Source of the DNA: Pristionchus mayeri
Taxonomy: Eukaryota > Nematoda > Chromadorea > Rhabditida > Neodiplogasteridae
Assembly: GCA_036245805.1 (NCBI GenBank)
Contig: BTRK01000006.1
Coordinates: 17,888,365-17,952,364, forward strand
Length of the DNA stretch: 64,000 nt
Direction of reading: 5' to 3'
The position numbers were made by a program, and so were the translations under genes. This document shows, one piece after another, positions 32,622 through 45,230 of this stretch (the first letter of the stretch is position 1; the number at the start of each line of letters is the position of its first letter). The notes below the pieces were generated by a model. That model made no database searches. It was not told where the DNA came from and saw only the letters and a list, made by a program, of their open reading frames with translations.

Positions 32622-34050
32622 ATGCAGTTGGATCGTTTATGCCCAGATGCACACGAGAAAATATTTAACTACGTCGATGATAATTACCTTCAATTATTGC
32701 GAGAGGTCGATAAGTTCTGTTCATTAATCTTATTAAGAAATCATTCAGACCAGCAGATTGGTCAAAACACTCGTTGATTTTTTGATTGTAAAATCTCGCA
32801 AAACAACCTTCAAGGACCTCGATATTGGCTGGAATCGGATCGATAAGAAAAGGGTATCATAATTTGCTTCAATTATTCTGGATCATGTTTAAGATAATTA
32901 AAATTGCCATTAGTAAATATAAAATGTTGCATTCAGGTACATAACAATGAAGTGGGCATCAAATTCGACTACTTCAACCGTAGAGATTTCCTGATATGGA
33001 AGTTTTGCTTTGAATCTCTTCGTCAAGATCAGTTCTATCAAATGCATTTCGTCGACCAATATCATGTGAGCGGAGACTGTAAAAAGAAATAAAATGGAAG
33101 TAAATAAAAAGATAGCACATGCTCCCGTGATCTCGATATCATATCGATGATTTGTATGCATACCAGACTGCCTGACTCTCATGAGAATGTTAGATTATGG
33201 AACCCAAATTATAATAGAAAAATACAAACATAAGATATGGGCAAAAACAAGATTTTTTTAGATAATACCATGTTTCAGAGAATCGAGATAGCTTGTGACA
33301 AGGACGATATAGAGCAATTGTTCGAGTTCCTCAGGCCATTATGCAAACAAGCTGAATTTTCCAATCTCACGTTTTCTATAGATGATCGGAGGATAGTTCA
33401 AATCTGTTCCAAATTTTTCACTGGAAAAATTGTTTATGAAATTTTTATCATTCCTTCGATATCTTCGATGAGTGACCAGTGAGTTACATTTATTAGTATC
33501 GTGAAATTAATCAAATCTTCTCCTCCTCCAGCTCTTTGTGCCTTGTCCTAATCGAAGAATTGAATACGTCACACTTTAGTTGCTGCACTAAAATCAGCAC
33601 GCAAGGTCAGCTCGTGATTCATATGCGAAACCCCAAATCAAAATTTGAAGGTGACCTGGATAGGATTGCTCAAATTGCAATGTTGACGGACTCGATAGGT
33701 ATTATTTTGGAAAATGAGTACTCCAACGACGAGTTTTCTGCCCGAATAGATTGGATAGTTCGGAAGGTTCTCAGCGGAAAGTGAAAATGGATTTCTATTA
33801 CCTACTCCTTTACTATTGCAACGGAAAAGGATATAGAGCAAATGGTTGAGGTGGGACATTCAGCTTCTTAATCAATTTTAATTTTGATTTTGAGGTTCAG
33901 ACCTTTCATAGTGTGGGAAAGCAAGTTTGTTTCCAAGGAATTACTCAAGCAGAAGAGATGGATGCCAGAATTGGAGAATACATTGTGAAATGCAGTGACT
34001 TTGTCGAAGATGTTAGGAGTTTGCATATCATTCATGAGGGGATTGCTTGA
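32622..34050 (+). pseudogene. F-box-like family member A, with premature stop
   Basis: Same exon plan as B, C and D: exon from ATG 32622 (DRLCPDAHEKIFNYVDD, LQLLRE), then TSRLVKTLVDF exon, the exon starting near 32938 (GIKFDYFNRRDFLIWKF), 33277-33478 (ACDKDDIEQLFEFLRPLC, then VQICSKFFTGK), 33532-33782 and a last exon from about 33896 to TGA 34050 (HSVGKQVCF). In the fifth exon the frame reads VRKVLSGK then TGA at 33782-33784, where relatives have Cys (ILSQKCKD in B, ILSRKCNY in D, ILKRRCKH in C). The frame after this stop still aligns (EKDIEQMVE, then the last exon), so a single nonsense change broke an otherwise intact copy. The N terminus has the length and hydrophobic spacing of an F-box; the rest is not a family I recognise. 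Confidence 0.65.
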
Positions 34051-34217
34051 AGAAACACCAGCCACACAATATTTTCGAAAATTCTAAGCACGATATTCTA
34101 TTTTTCCGTATCGACATCGTATATGCATACGCATTTACCATTATTGTTTTTGCTCAAATTTTTTTGTTTATGAAATTTCTCTTATCACGGGTCTCCTGTA
34201 AGAATGCAGGAACGCTG

Positions 34218-35753
34218 GCTACTAGAAATATTTTATATCGCTGATTTCGCTCAAACTCGATTTGTGGATACCAGTAGGGGTCCGAAGACGGCCTATCCAG
34301 TCGGTTTGGCAAAATCAGCATATTATCGATTTTTTGATCTACAACTTACATTAGGGCATAAATCGATTAATTTTGATCGTAGAGGGAAAATTTTGTAATG
34401 AATTATATTCGAATTGACGAGCTTTACAACTTTGCCAGCAACATACAAAGCGTATGAATTGATTTTCATATCGATTTCCCCGAAAAATCGTTTGATCTAC
34501 CCAAAAATCGATGTTTTGAGCATCACATATATCAAATACAAAGGTTTTTATTGCACCAGTGGATTCTCCAGACAAAATAAGGCACTGTTCACGTTGAGCA
34601 TTTTTCATATAAGTGGCACCTACTATCGATTTACTATGGAATAAAATGAACTGTTCTGGACTTGGTCGAATTTTTCGAGATATTGGTTTTTTGGTCGTAT
34701 CTTCGTTCAAAGTTGTCCAATCGCGCACTTAAAAAATGAAATAGATAGCTCTCGGAGAGACGAAAATGAATGACTAAGTGATATGAAGTGCTGAGAGTAC
34801 GCGTTTTCAAGTTATCTGACGAAATCCGCTAAAAATGATCACACAATGTGTATTTTCACACCTCTGCTCTAATCCGTCGCTCATTTTGCAGTAGTATTAC
34901 ATTATTGAAGTCTGAACACGCAAATACAATATAATTTTAATTCTGCACGTGAACAAACCGCACCATTTTTCAAGTTTCACCTGATAAATTCGTTTTTCCA
35001 TTTTATGTTGGATGACTATGAACAATTGTGACTGGCTTTCATATGCATTTGCCAACTCAATCATAAATGTAGTAATATTGCAAAATGAGCGATGGATTAG
35101 AACAGAGATGTGAAAACACACATTGTGTGATCATTTTTAGCGGTTTTCGTCAGATAACTTGAAAACGCGTACTCTCAGCACTTCATGTCACTTAGTCATT
35201 CATTTTCGTCTCTCCGAGAGCTATCTATTTCAATTTTTAATTGCGCGATTGGACAACTTTGAAACAAGATACGACCAAAAAACCAATATATCGAAAAATT
35301 CGACCAAGTCCAGAACAGTTCATTTTATCCCATAGTAAATCGATAGTAGGGTGCCACTTATATGAAAAATGCTCAACGTGAACAATGCCTTATTTTGTCT
35401 GGAGAATCCACTGGTGCAATAAAACCCTTTGTATTTAATATATGCGATGCTCAAAACATCGATTTTTGGGTAGATCAAACGATTTTTCGGGGAAATCGAT
35501 ATGAAAATCAATTCATACGCTTTGTATCTTGCTGGCAAAGTTGTAAAGCTCGTCAATTCGAATATAATCCATTGCAAAATTTTCTCTCTACGATCAAAAA
35601 TAATCGATTTATACCCTAATGTAAGTTGTAGATCAAAAAATCGATAATATGGTGATTTTGCCAAACCAACCGGAAAGACCGTCTTCGGACCCCTACTGGT
35701 ATCCACAAATCGAGTTTGAACGAAATCGGCGACATAAAATATTTTCTAGTAGC
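34218..35753. repeat. Long inverted repeat LIR-4, arms of about 0.75 kb
   Basis: GCTACTAGAAATATTTTAT at 34218 returns inverted as ATAAAATATTTTCTAGTAGC ending at 35753. Arm content such as GATACCAGTAGGGGTCCGAA, GGTAGATCAAACGATTTTTC and TTGGACAACTTTGAA matches in opposite orientation throughout, with a centre near 34985. There is no transposase. It sits between family member A and a simple repeat. Confidence 0.85.
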
Positions 35754-35826
35754 AAAATGAGCTCCTTTTCCCACACTTTTACAGGTGTTATAATGTGCAA
35801 TTACTATGTAGAAAAAAGACAAGACG

Positions 35827-35852
35827 TCTGTCTGTCAGTTCGTCTGTCTGTC

Positions 35853-35894
<42 letters not shown>

Positions 35895-35895
35895 G
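35827..35895. repeat. (CTGT)n microsatellite
   Basis: About 68 bases of TCTG/CTGT repeats with one interruption (CAGTTCG) near the start. Confidence 0.95.
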
Positions 35896-36182
35896 GTCAC
35901 GCTCCCGTCTTTCGCTCATAACTCGCTTCAAACTCATCGTACACCTACAATTAGGGTACCAATCGACTCCACTCGGCGAGCGCTTTCTATTGCATCATCG
36001 ATTGCATCATCATTACGTCATGATGATGCAATAATGCAATATCTCGGCTCCCAAGCATCACCCAGACCTCGGACCTGGACTATTAGAACGCCCATGGCGA
36101 GTACTTTCAAAATTTGGTATTGCGTCATCATTATGCAACATGATGCAATAATCGTTTTTTGGCAATAAATCGCTTTATTTAT

Positions 36183-36875
36183 CCAAAAATGATTCCCAAC
36201 CTGCTCTCACTCCCCGCAGCATGAGCGTTGTGAAAGGCTCGTGAGGCTGAGGGCGATCCGAAAAAGTTGGAATGGGGCTTCGCTTCGCCACATTCCAACT
36301 TTTTCGGATCGACCGAGGCCCCACGAGCCTTTTACAACGTTTTAAGCAGGCTCTCACCAGTCGCTTACAATTATATTTTCATGCATAAACTGGTACCAAA
36401 CGTGATTGACTGGCATTCCCTGCGGAATTTATTCAAAAAATGCTTCCCAACCTGCTATCACTCCCCGCTGCGTGAGTGTTGTGAAAGGCTCGTGAGGCCG
36501 AGGGCGATCCGAAAAAGTTGGAATGGGGCGAAGCTTCGCCCCATTCCAACTTTTTCGGATCGCCCTCGGCCTCACGAGCCTTTTACAACGTTTTAAGCAG
36601 GCTCTCACCAGTCGCTTACAATTATATTTTCATGCATAAAACTTGTACCAAACGTGATTGATTGACATTCCCTGCGGAATTTATTCAAAAATGCTTCCCA
36701 ACCTGCTCTCACTCCCCGCAGCGTGAGCGTTGTGAAAGGCTCGTGAGGCCTCGGGCGATCCGAAAAAGTTGGAATGGGGCGAAGCCCCATTCCAACTTTT
36801 TCGGATCGCCCGAGGCCTCACGAGCCTTTTACAACGTTTTAAGCAGGCTCTCACCAGTTGTGGACAACATTTATC
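36183..36875. repeat. Three tandem units, each containing a perfect-looking palindrome
   Basis: The unit of about 245 bases repeats three times: TTATTCAAAAATGCTTCCCA, GAAAGGCTCGTGAGGCCGAG, then GATCCGAAAAAGTTGGAATG followed by its reverse complement, then ACAACGTTTTAAGCAGGCTC and TCATGCATAAA. Palindrome centres are near 36287, 36535 and 36785. Arms are about 60-75 bases with almost no loop, and the centre differs between units (GGCTTCGCTTCGCC, GGCGAAGCTTCGCC, GGCGAAGCCCC). It resembles a foldback satellite or an array of stem-loops. Confidence 0.9.
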
Positions 36876-37807
36876 CTTATCACACAACCCCACGAACCAC
36901 GTAGCGACCGAAGGTCGCTAGTTTTTATTATAAGGTTGTCAAAATTTAGCCGGAATTAATATTCCCTAAGATCTAAGTAGGAATTCCTACGCCGTGATTC
37001 GACTGTCTACACTCCAGTAGAGTTGACAGGCGTGACTGGCTCTTATCGACTCTCCAGTGTCTCTTCCGGGGAGTGAGTAATCGCTCCCTCTTTCGGAAAG
37101 GCGCGCCTTTGTGCTGCTCACACTCGCGTATTGATGTCTCCTTTTTTCCCTCAGCGCACTTGATTTCTGTTCTATCCATTGGATATTTTACTGCTTAATT
37201 TAACCATTCTCCTTTTTTGCGCCAAAACTCTTCGCTGGATGCCTTCATTTCCGCTTTACTCAAGTACAACAACTGTTTACTTCATGTTTCTCTAGAATTT
37301 AAACATTGAGGGCTTCAATTAGTTTTTTTTTCTCATGGCTACTGGTGATTTACAGGCTATAAAAGTGAATAGATGCTTTCCTCTTCACGCGAGCACTTTT
37401 TCGTTATGAGGACCGCTCGCTAAGCACGAAGCTCGAGTCACACTCAGGGCATAAGCCTGATAAAGACGGACTGTTAACTTGATCAATTAGCACCGACGAT
37501 CATTTTTGACTTTTCAGGCTTTTTGATTGACTTTCTGGCTGTACCAACCATTTATCACTGATTTCCATAATTGTGTGCGTCCTTTATTGCGCGCTACATT
37601 GGCAATTTCTCACCTGTTGACAATTATTCATGCTTCTCAGCTTACTGATAGCGGCATAGCACAAAACGAATCACTATGAGTCACATCTCTGATTTCTCAC
37701 CCAACACCCACTTCGGTGTGATCGACCTTTGATCTGTGCATCTATTCTGAGTATCCCGTGAAATTCCCATGCATGATATTTTTTGTTTACGAAATACGTT
37801 TGTAGTA
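36876..37807. other. Intergenic, upstream of receptor gene
   Basis: No gene called. Short frames on both strands lack splice partners. It probably includes the promoter of the 7TM gene. Confidence 0.35.
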
Positions 37808-40399
37808 ATGGAGTTCGGTCCTTTGGTGTACGTACCACCGAGCAACCTGACGGACCAAGAGCAATGCGACGCCCTCGTGGCCTCAACTGCAAAGCACAAA
37901 GGTAGGGAAACATAAATCGTATATTTACCTACGCATTCATTACGAATCTCAGAATGTCTATCAGGTTACTTCATTATCCTAGTCAATCAAATGAGTAGAG
38001 ACGCGTAATAGTTTTAATTAGTAAACCCCATCTTTATCATTTCTGCCATCAAATCGTTCAACATATTCGAACCACTCGAGGACATTTGCGTACCCTCATG
38101 CTTTTTTTGTGCTCATTCCTAACGAAAAATAATTATTGCATCACACATAGTATGTTCCAGTGCACGGCATCTTCGTCTTCGCCCAGATGATCTACGTGAT
38201 TCCCTCGATGATGTTCGTCAAGTTCCTCCTGGTGGCCATCATGTGCGGAATGTGAGTTGTCATTTCCACTTAGGGTTGGCTTCGTGGAAAATTGTCTCCT
38301 CATTCTGAACACTCTCGCAGATGGAGGGGACTAGAGAGTGTGCATGAAGAATGAAGAGATCATTGCTAATGAAATCATTCCTATCTCCAAACTTGTGATG
38401 GAATGTGCCATTTAGAAACAGCAAGAAGCGATACGCGAGCATCTTCTTCACGCTGATCGCCATGGCTGCCTGGACGGTATGCTGTCCAATTATTTTAAAA
38501 TTATTATTTCGAAAAATTAATAGAGTGTGAATAATAATGAATGCATGGTCGAATTGCTAAATTTAGAAATGGAATCGGTGTTTCATCAACCACCGAATTC
38601 ACGTGGATGTAATAAGGGGATTAGAGGCGGGAAAAACCAAAATTAACAATCATTCCAATAATCAGGCCGTGCTCTGCCATCTCCCTCGCGCAGTGTTCGA
38701 GTTCATCGGCAAGAAGCCCTCGTTGTTCTGTCCCACATTCAAGGCCCTCTCTCAACCCACCTACTGGCTCGACATCTACGTCTACATCCTTCAGGTGCGT
38801 CGAGTGGCTACTACTTCACCCGAAAAAAGTAGTTGCAGCGTACGCAATAGGGATATTTTTACTATGAGATAATATTCGTAACCCGTTTACCTTTTTGTTT
38901 ACAGGTCTGGGACACGCTGCGAATTCTGGCCGCGACGCTCATTGTTCTCTACCGATTCCACTCATACATCGACGTCCACGCAGCTAAGCGGGTGAGTCAT
39001 GGAAAAACGTTTCAGAAAACGCAGTGTTTTGACTACTCATCGGGATATTTTCCTCTTGACCACATTTAGCAGAAACTTTAAAGGAGGAGTAAACTCAAAA
39101 TTCAATTTTTGAAGATATCATATGCACTGCCTAGAGCTCTACAACGATAAGAAGCTCCGAAATTTTCACATTGATATATCCATTCCGAACAGAGTTATAG
39201 CTAGTTGGCTGGGAGCCAGATCAGGGAAAGCTCAGGGAAGGCGACTTGAAGAGAGTGCGTCCCTAGGTGAAACATAGTCCAACCGGGCGCGCGTTTGCAT
39301 TTACTCCTCCTTTAAGAGCAATGTTGTTGAAAAAACTCCAGAATTGGCCGAAACAAATAAAGCACTGAATATCACTCAATAGCAGTTCTGACGGTGAACC
39401 TAAAAGATAATCATTTCAGTTATGGGAGGCGCACATTCCGCTCATCATCGGGGCCACGATCGTGCTTCCGATGGTGATCTTTGTGCCCATCTGGTCAACT
39501 CCTTCGAGAGCAGTCATCGTAGACGCCGAGATGGTCTTCGAGAACGAGGGATTCATTGTGGTAATTGATTTTCCGATTTTTCGGTGTACTTTCTCCCCAG
39601 AAAAACGACCAATTCAAAATAACTATTTGAGTAAGGGCTTGTGGACTCAATCCTTAAGAAAAATTGCAGTTCAACAAGGAAGCGATGCACTGCTTCGTCT
39701 GCGCAATCTGCGCTCTGATCGTTATCGTTTCGGAGGCTTACCTGATCGCCACTAAAAGGGTGAGCAACACAACCTAAGCACAGTCCCACTATCCTTTGAA
39801 AACGAGAAAGCGCTAAGAGATGTGTGTAATTGGGCAAGATTTCAAACGATGCTTGACCGCTAAACGTACATATTATATAATATTTGTAACTGAGTCGCGA
39901 ATACTGAGGTTGATCCAGAACGCCCTGTATTTCCAGCACGCGACAGCCGAAGTTGACTATGCTCTTGATCTCATCGGGAAGGTGGAAATGGTCGCCATCG
40001 TCATCTACGCTCTATTCCAGGTACGGTAATCATCCAGTTTATCGTATCCAGAAAAAGATCAGCATCTGTCTGTCGATATTCTTCATTAGTTGCATTCCAC
40101 CGTTGTTTGCTAATTACTGAGGTGATTCTAAGGGAATCTGTCAGATTCTGGAAATTTGAATGCTCTGCAGAGGATGTAAAATGTTCTAATTTACAGTTGC
40201 TAAAACTAACTAACTACACTCCCAGGTCGTCCCCTTCTTCGCCCGTCATCACGTTCCCTCTCGTTTCCACTACTCTTCTCTCCTCGTCTCGGATGCACTC
40301 GGATTCGCGCCCCTCTGGGCACTCTACTTCATATGCAGAAATATTAGGCACGAAATAACAATCACAAAACAAACGCATAATTCTTATTCAGGCTTTTAG
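37808..40399 (+). CDS. Seven-transmembrane serpentine receptor (Srg-like), nine exons
   Basis: Exons 37808-37901, 38161-38251, 38416-38476, 38666-38794, 38905-38991, 39420-39560, 39670-39759, 39937-40020 and 40226-40399 sum to 951 bases, 316 residues, all in phase. The extracellular N terminus has NLT and an EQCDAL stretch. Hydrophobic segments: TM1 FAQMIYVIPSMMFVKFLLVA, TM2 IFFTLIAMAAWTAVL, TM3 around VWDTLRILAATLIVLYRF, TM4 HIPLIIGATIVLPMVIFVPI, TM5 CFVCAICALIVIVSEAYLI, TM6 VEMVAIVIYALFQVVPFF, TM7 LLVSDALGFAPLWALYFI. Length and the IPSMMF in TM1 fit nematode serpentine receptors, most like class Srg, but the class is a judgement by eye. Such receptors usually act in chemosensory neuron cilia. 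A piggyBac-like MITE lies in intron 5. An open piece at 40466-40580 (MASCREDATPFRSLFAKCCK) might be an alternative C-terminal exon. Confidence 0.8.
39082..39311. mobile_element. 230-bp MITE with TTAA ends (piggyBac-like)
   Basis: The inverted termini AGGAGGAGTAAA and TTTACTCCTCCT are each flanked by TTAA (39078-39081 and 39312-39315), the target of piggyBac-type transposases. It lies inside intron 5 of the receptor gene. There is no coding content. Confidence 0.75.
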
Positions 40400-40889
40400 A
40401 AGACTACGCTAGGTAATTTTCTCTAGGCGCCTTTACCGAGAATGAATTTTACACGGAGAGATTAGATGGCATCTTGCAGAGAGGACGCGACTCCATTCCG
40501 ATCTTTGTTCGCCAAGTGCTGTAAATGTTGCAGACTCGACCCGGCCAAGTCGCAGAAGGATATTGACGCAGAGAGTGAGCTGTTCAAAGCGATAATTTAT
40601 ATATTTTTTCGTTCAATTTATGTGTGGTTAAAGCATAAACACTGCATCGGTTGTCCTGATTTTTATTCTCTTAGGAACTATCATAATCAAGTTACAATCC
40701 AATTTCAGATGCTCTACTATGAACAAGAGGGCACTCATGCATACAAATCGAAGATTACTTACAACTTATTTTCGTATTGTTTCGAATTTGGTTGTATCAT
40801 TACCACGATGCGCATCTCGCTTGTTACTTGCCAGCACAAAATGACCATTCCACTTGGTTAATTAATATTTGACCAGCATCACAATATTA

Positions 40890-42784
40890 TTAGGTTGTTG
40901 TGAAAGTCTTGTCGCGTGCGTAACCACACCGATTTCGCTTTTCTGGAATGTATTTTGTCTGACATCATAATATATGATAGGTACATGCATGCCCATAGTC
41001 ATGTAATTACTCCTAGTGAAGCCCCTATAGAAAACCAGAAAATTTCTCGAATTTTTATTTTGAGTGAAAATGTGATAAAAATATGTTCCAAATTTATCAT
41101 AGCCTAAAAACAACTAGCGCCTTCTGGGATATTTCTTATGAAATGATAATAGAGGAAGGGTTGATTGTTCAGATAAGCCCAATAGGCCTATCATTTAAGT
41201 CGGCTGCAAACACTAATTTTACCAAATAGGATAGTTTTCTTCATGAAAATTCGAGGATCTCAATTTTGAAAGGCGAATTTTGCCTGGAAAATATTTCACC
41301 AACCCCACACTGAAATAGTAGTCAATCACCTCACATATGAGCCCGGTTCCGTAAGAATCGAACAATGTGCTGAAGGGTCTGGCACAGCACTTTTTCGAAA
41401 ACTTGTGGAAAGGGGTTCTCGAGTGTGTTGATTACCGTGGTCAACTTCATTTTGCATCATCTCGATCGGTTTTATCAGGCCGCATGTAGGCACTATGTGC
41501 CCTACTCATCATAACTCAAGAACCGATTGACAAATTTCCGCCAATCTTTCATGAGGCTACCATTAGTTCCTAACTAAGAGATTAACATCAAATTTGCATA
41601 TTTTCCAAATATGCAAATTAATGAAAATTTGGTTCTCGAATATAAAGCCGAAAGTAACGACGAGCTACACACAGAAAGGTGCGCCTTGTCTAGGGGATCA
41701 TTTTTCGTATGCTATGTAGGGCATTATGTCTAGACATATTTTTGTTATACACTATTTTCTGACGATTTTGTCAGCCGTGAACCACACGCAATGCTCAGAG
41801 AGTGTAGAATGACTATGAATTCCTTTGTTCCGCTCAATATTAATTGAATTTTTTCTTTCGCAGAGTGAAACTCATTTTAATTCTACACTCTCCGAGCATT
41901 GTGTGCAGTTCACGGCTGACAAAATCGTCAGAAAATAGCGTATAACAAAAATATGTCTAGACATAATGCCCTACATAGCATACGAAAAATGATCCCCTAG
42001 ACAAGGCGCACCTTTCTGTGTGTAGCTCATCGTTACTTTCGGCCTTATATTCGAAAACCAAATTTTCATTAATTTGCATATTTGGAAAATATGCAAATTT
42101 GATGTTAATCTCTTAGTTAGGAACTAATGGTAGCCTCATGAAAGTTTGGCGGAAATTCGTCAATCGTTTCTTGAGTTATGATGAGTAGGGCACATAGTGC
42201 CTACATGCAGCCTGGTAAAACCGATCGAGATGATGCAAAATGAAGTTAACCACGGTGATCAGCACACTCGAGAACCCCTTTCGACAAGTTTTCGAAAAAG
42301 TGCTGTGCCAGACTTTGTTCGACTCTTAGGCAATCGGGCTCATATTATGTTTTTTCAGGCTGATATATATTCCCAGGTCCATCGAAACGAAAATGATACA
42401 ATAAAACGTGTATTAGATAATTCTCGTCCAAGCTTGATTTCGAGAGATGTAAAAATTTTCAGAAACTCATTTGTGCCTGACTATCTATTAATGAGCCATG
42501 GCAATGCCTGTGTAATGAGGTTTATGAATATGTTATGCGTTTGGTCATATCACTATTTTCCGAGTAACGAGAAACGAGCATGCCGGTGATATCAGTCGGC
42601 TGTGTTTCGTCTTGCACTGTTAATTTGTTAGTGATCCTTCAGCTGCGGAGTAAGGTGCGCTAGAAAGACTATCCAATACCTCATCGATAGTAATTAGTCA
42701 CATGATATCGATAGCTGAAATGAGGACTATAGGCGCTACAATGTTCAAGCGCTATGACGCGACAAGACTTTCGCAACAACCTGA
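40890..42784. mobile_element. Mariner-like element carrying a nested foldback
   Basis: The left end TTAGGTTGTTGTGAAAGTCT with TGTCGCG pairs with the right end CGCGACAAGACTTTCGCAAC ending CAACCTGA, and TA dinucleotides border both. The total of 1.9 kb is larger than a mariner because a 1-kb inverted repeat (41336-42345) is nested within. No intact transposase is seen in the remaining 0.9 kb (40890-41335 and 42346-42784). Confidence 0.65.
41336..42345. repeat. Long inverted repeat LIR-5, arms of about 0.5 kb
   Basis: ATATGAGCCCG at the left end returns as CGGGCTCATAT at the right end. Arms include GCACATAGTGCCTACATG, TTGCATATTTTCCAAATATG and ACAAGGCGCACCTTTCTGTG in both orientations, around a centre near 41845 (the loop includes AATTGAATTTTTTC). 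The arms differ at only a few positions by eye. Confidence 0.9.
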
Positions 42785-43011
42785 TATATGAAAAATCAAC
42801 ACACTGTGATAAATCAATCAAAAAAAGATATAACTCTTTGTGTGAGAACACACACCCTGTAATATAATACAAGAACCCATATTAACAATTTTGAAGGGAG
42901 TAGAAAGATATAGCTAGGCACCACAAGGTGAATGGCCGAAATCATCACACAGGCCTAATTATGTGGTGAATGTGTTCCCATGGGGCTAAATAAGACCTTC
43001 CATTTTGAATT

Positions 43012-43712
43012 AGGTTGATATCTAATGTTTGAGTCAAGATATGGCCAAAATTGTGGGTGAATTGATCATAACATGAATGACCCAAAAAGCGAGGCGAGAG
43101 AAAGAGGGGCGGAGCCTAGTTCTCCATTGTCTTGTCAATTCAAAAAACGATCGGGTAGGGCTTCGCCGAAGTTTGCAGAGGGAGAAAAGGGGCTTTCTCG
43201 TATTTAGAGCGCTCTCTAGTCACGCCGGGTGAGAGACGGGTGGAGGGAGGGGAGGGAGAGGGAGGAGAGGAAGCGGTGAGAGTCGTGAGCCATGAGCGCT
43301 TCGAATTCGAAGAAGCACAGTCTTCATTCGCAACCAAATCACTCGCTCAAAAAAGTATTCGAAAGCACTTTCCATGCAGATTCCAAAGATGCATGGCGAG
43401 CACGAAATAGTTAACTCTGAGTAGGTCAGCATACGAGTTTTATAGTTTTCTAAGCTATGTCGCACCATGAAAATCGTATTCTGACCTACACAGAGTTTAC
43501 TTTTTCGTGCTCGCCATGCATCTTTGGAATCTGCATGGAAAGGGTTATGAATATTTTTGAGCGAGTGATTTGGTTGCGAGTGAAGACTGTGCTCCTCTTG
43601 TCTCGCTTTTGCGGGGGAAAAGTGTCAGAGCCGAGTGGGCGGAGCTTGCAGAGTCTAGATATAGCCCTAAAACGCAGTCGGTGAATTTGTAAAGAAACTT
43701 TTGCATCAACCT
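43012..43712. repeat. Foldback with 120-base inner arms
   Basis: The segment around 43312-43436 (AGCACAGTCTTC, AACCAAATCACTCGCTCAAA, CTTTCCATGCAGATTCCAAAG, TGCATGGCGAGCACGAAA) is repeated inverted at 43462-43600, the centre being near 43450. Weaker mariner-like ends (TTAGGTTGAT near 43012; ATCAACCTGA ending near 43712) may delimit a larger element. It lies directly upstream of family member B. Confidence 0.65.
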
Positions 43713-43890
43713 GAGAATAATTTTGTGTGAAAAATTTCCCTCATTAGACACTTTTTTACGCGTGATGCATACTGTTTACTGTACCAATATTTCGAAAAAG
43801 CAATGGCGCCCATTCAAAAAAACGCGTCTCTCTCTGTATACTTCGGTTGTTCGCATTTCTTCAATACAACTATCATTTCCAATCAGAGGA

Positions 43891-45160
43891 ATGGCGATCG
43901 AGTTTGTGGGTATCCCATCGAATGCAATCGAAAAAATATTCTCTATATTGGACGATAATTCCCTTCAGTGCCTGAGAGAGGTGAAATATTATATTTCCTT
44001 TCTTTATTTGATGAATTGTTTTGTCAGACAAACGAATCGGTAAAGAACATCGTTGACATTTCAATATTAAATGTTCGGAAGCAGAAAGTGAATGCGGCAT
44101 TTTTTGGCTGTTCGCAAATCAATGACGTAAAGGTGGATGCGAAACAACATTTCTTCAATCAATACAACTTCCCGCATTCAGATATCTTACCAAGAACGTG
44201 GTTTCGAATTTGATTTCGATCATCGTAGAGATTATTTATTGTGGAGAATGTGCATGAATGCTCTAAGACGAACTCTCCCAATGAAGATCCATTTCAATGG
44301 CAGAGGACACGTATATTTTTGACAATACAATATTTCACATTAATACTGCAAATTGTATAATCTAAGGTGTATGATTTAGGGCATGGAGATTGCCATTGAG
44401 AAGCATGATGCGGCGGAATATTCTGAAAGACTCAAATTCTTGTGCAAAGGCTCAAAGTTTGACTTGATCAAAATTCTGAAAGATGAACCGACGATAATCA
44501 ATATGTGTTCAACGATTTTCTTCGAAAAATCCGTTAAATACATATTCATCACTCCTTGGATGACTAAAATTTGTGATTTGTAAGTGAAAAGATTTTCATT
44601 ATATTTAACATGTTTCTTGATTCTTCAATATTTAAGTTCTCCCTACCTTGAATTTATCGAGCACGCGAAACCGTCAATTGTAAGATGCCTCTGTGGAGAT
44701 CAAATGAATAATGGTAAAAAGCAAATGAAATTACTTTAAAAATGAATATTTTTTTCAGATATTTTTGAAACTACAGTTAAAATCGCGAAGTTGGTGGATT
44801 CCTTTGCGATATATATGCAGGAAAAATTGTCTATTAGTCGATTCGTTCGTCTTACACAAACCATTCTGAGTCAGAAATGCAAAGATGTCAACATTAGCTA
44901 CTCTAATGCGGGTGTGGTTTCACAAGAAGAGGTGCTGAAAATGATTCAGGTATGAAAAAAATTGATAAATAATGAAAAAAAGTTTTTTCCAGCTCTTTCA
45001 TCATTGGGGAAAGAAGGTCGCCTTCAATGGACATACTGATGCTTCAGAAACCAATAATGCAATCGGCGTTTACAAAATGAGAATATCGAACGGAATACAT
45101 CCTTTTAAATATTTGACCGTCAATCACATGAACATGCCTGCATATGCTGCATATTTGTAA
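43891..45160 (+). CDS. F-box-like family member B
   Basis: Exon 1 starts MAIEFVGIPSNAIEKIFSIL and ends at the conserved junction after CLRE. Exon 2 from 44032 reads TNESVKNIVDISILNVRKQK. Exon 3 from about 44195 reads ISYQERGFEFDFDHRRDYLL and WRMCMNALRR. Exon 4 from about 44380 reads GMEIAIEKHDAAEYSERLKF and INMCSTIFFEK. Exon 5 from about 44638 reads PYLEFIEHAKPSIVRCLCG. Exon 6 from about 44760 runs through TILSQKCKDVNIS to IQ at 44949. The last exon (44992-45160) reads LFHHWGKKVAFNGHTDA and ends PAYAAYL-stop. No break is seen, so this is the best reference copy for the family. The N-terminal 35 residues have the hydrophobic pattern of an F-box (SCF substrate adaptor); the rest is unrecognised and may be a substrate-binding domain. 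Both points are inference. Confidence 0.7.
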
Positions 45161-45230
45161 AAACAATATTATTGATTGATTTTATTCTATTCATTTTATG
45201 TTTTCACATCCATAATATTTGATGCTTATA

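Noticed and set aside
34351..35706. Mirror-image open frames with similar peptides on both strands
   Set aside because: They are the two arms of LIR-4 translated in each direction, not a duplicated gene pair.
35827..35895. CRISPR-like or regulatory repeat
   Set aside because: It is a plain tetranucleotide microsatellite.
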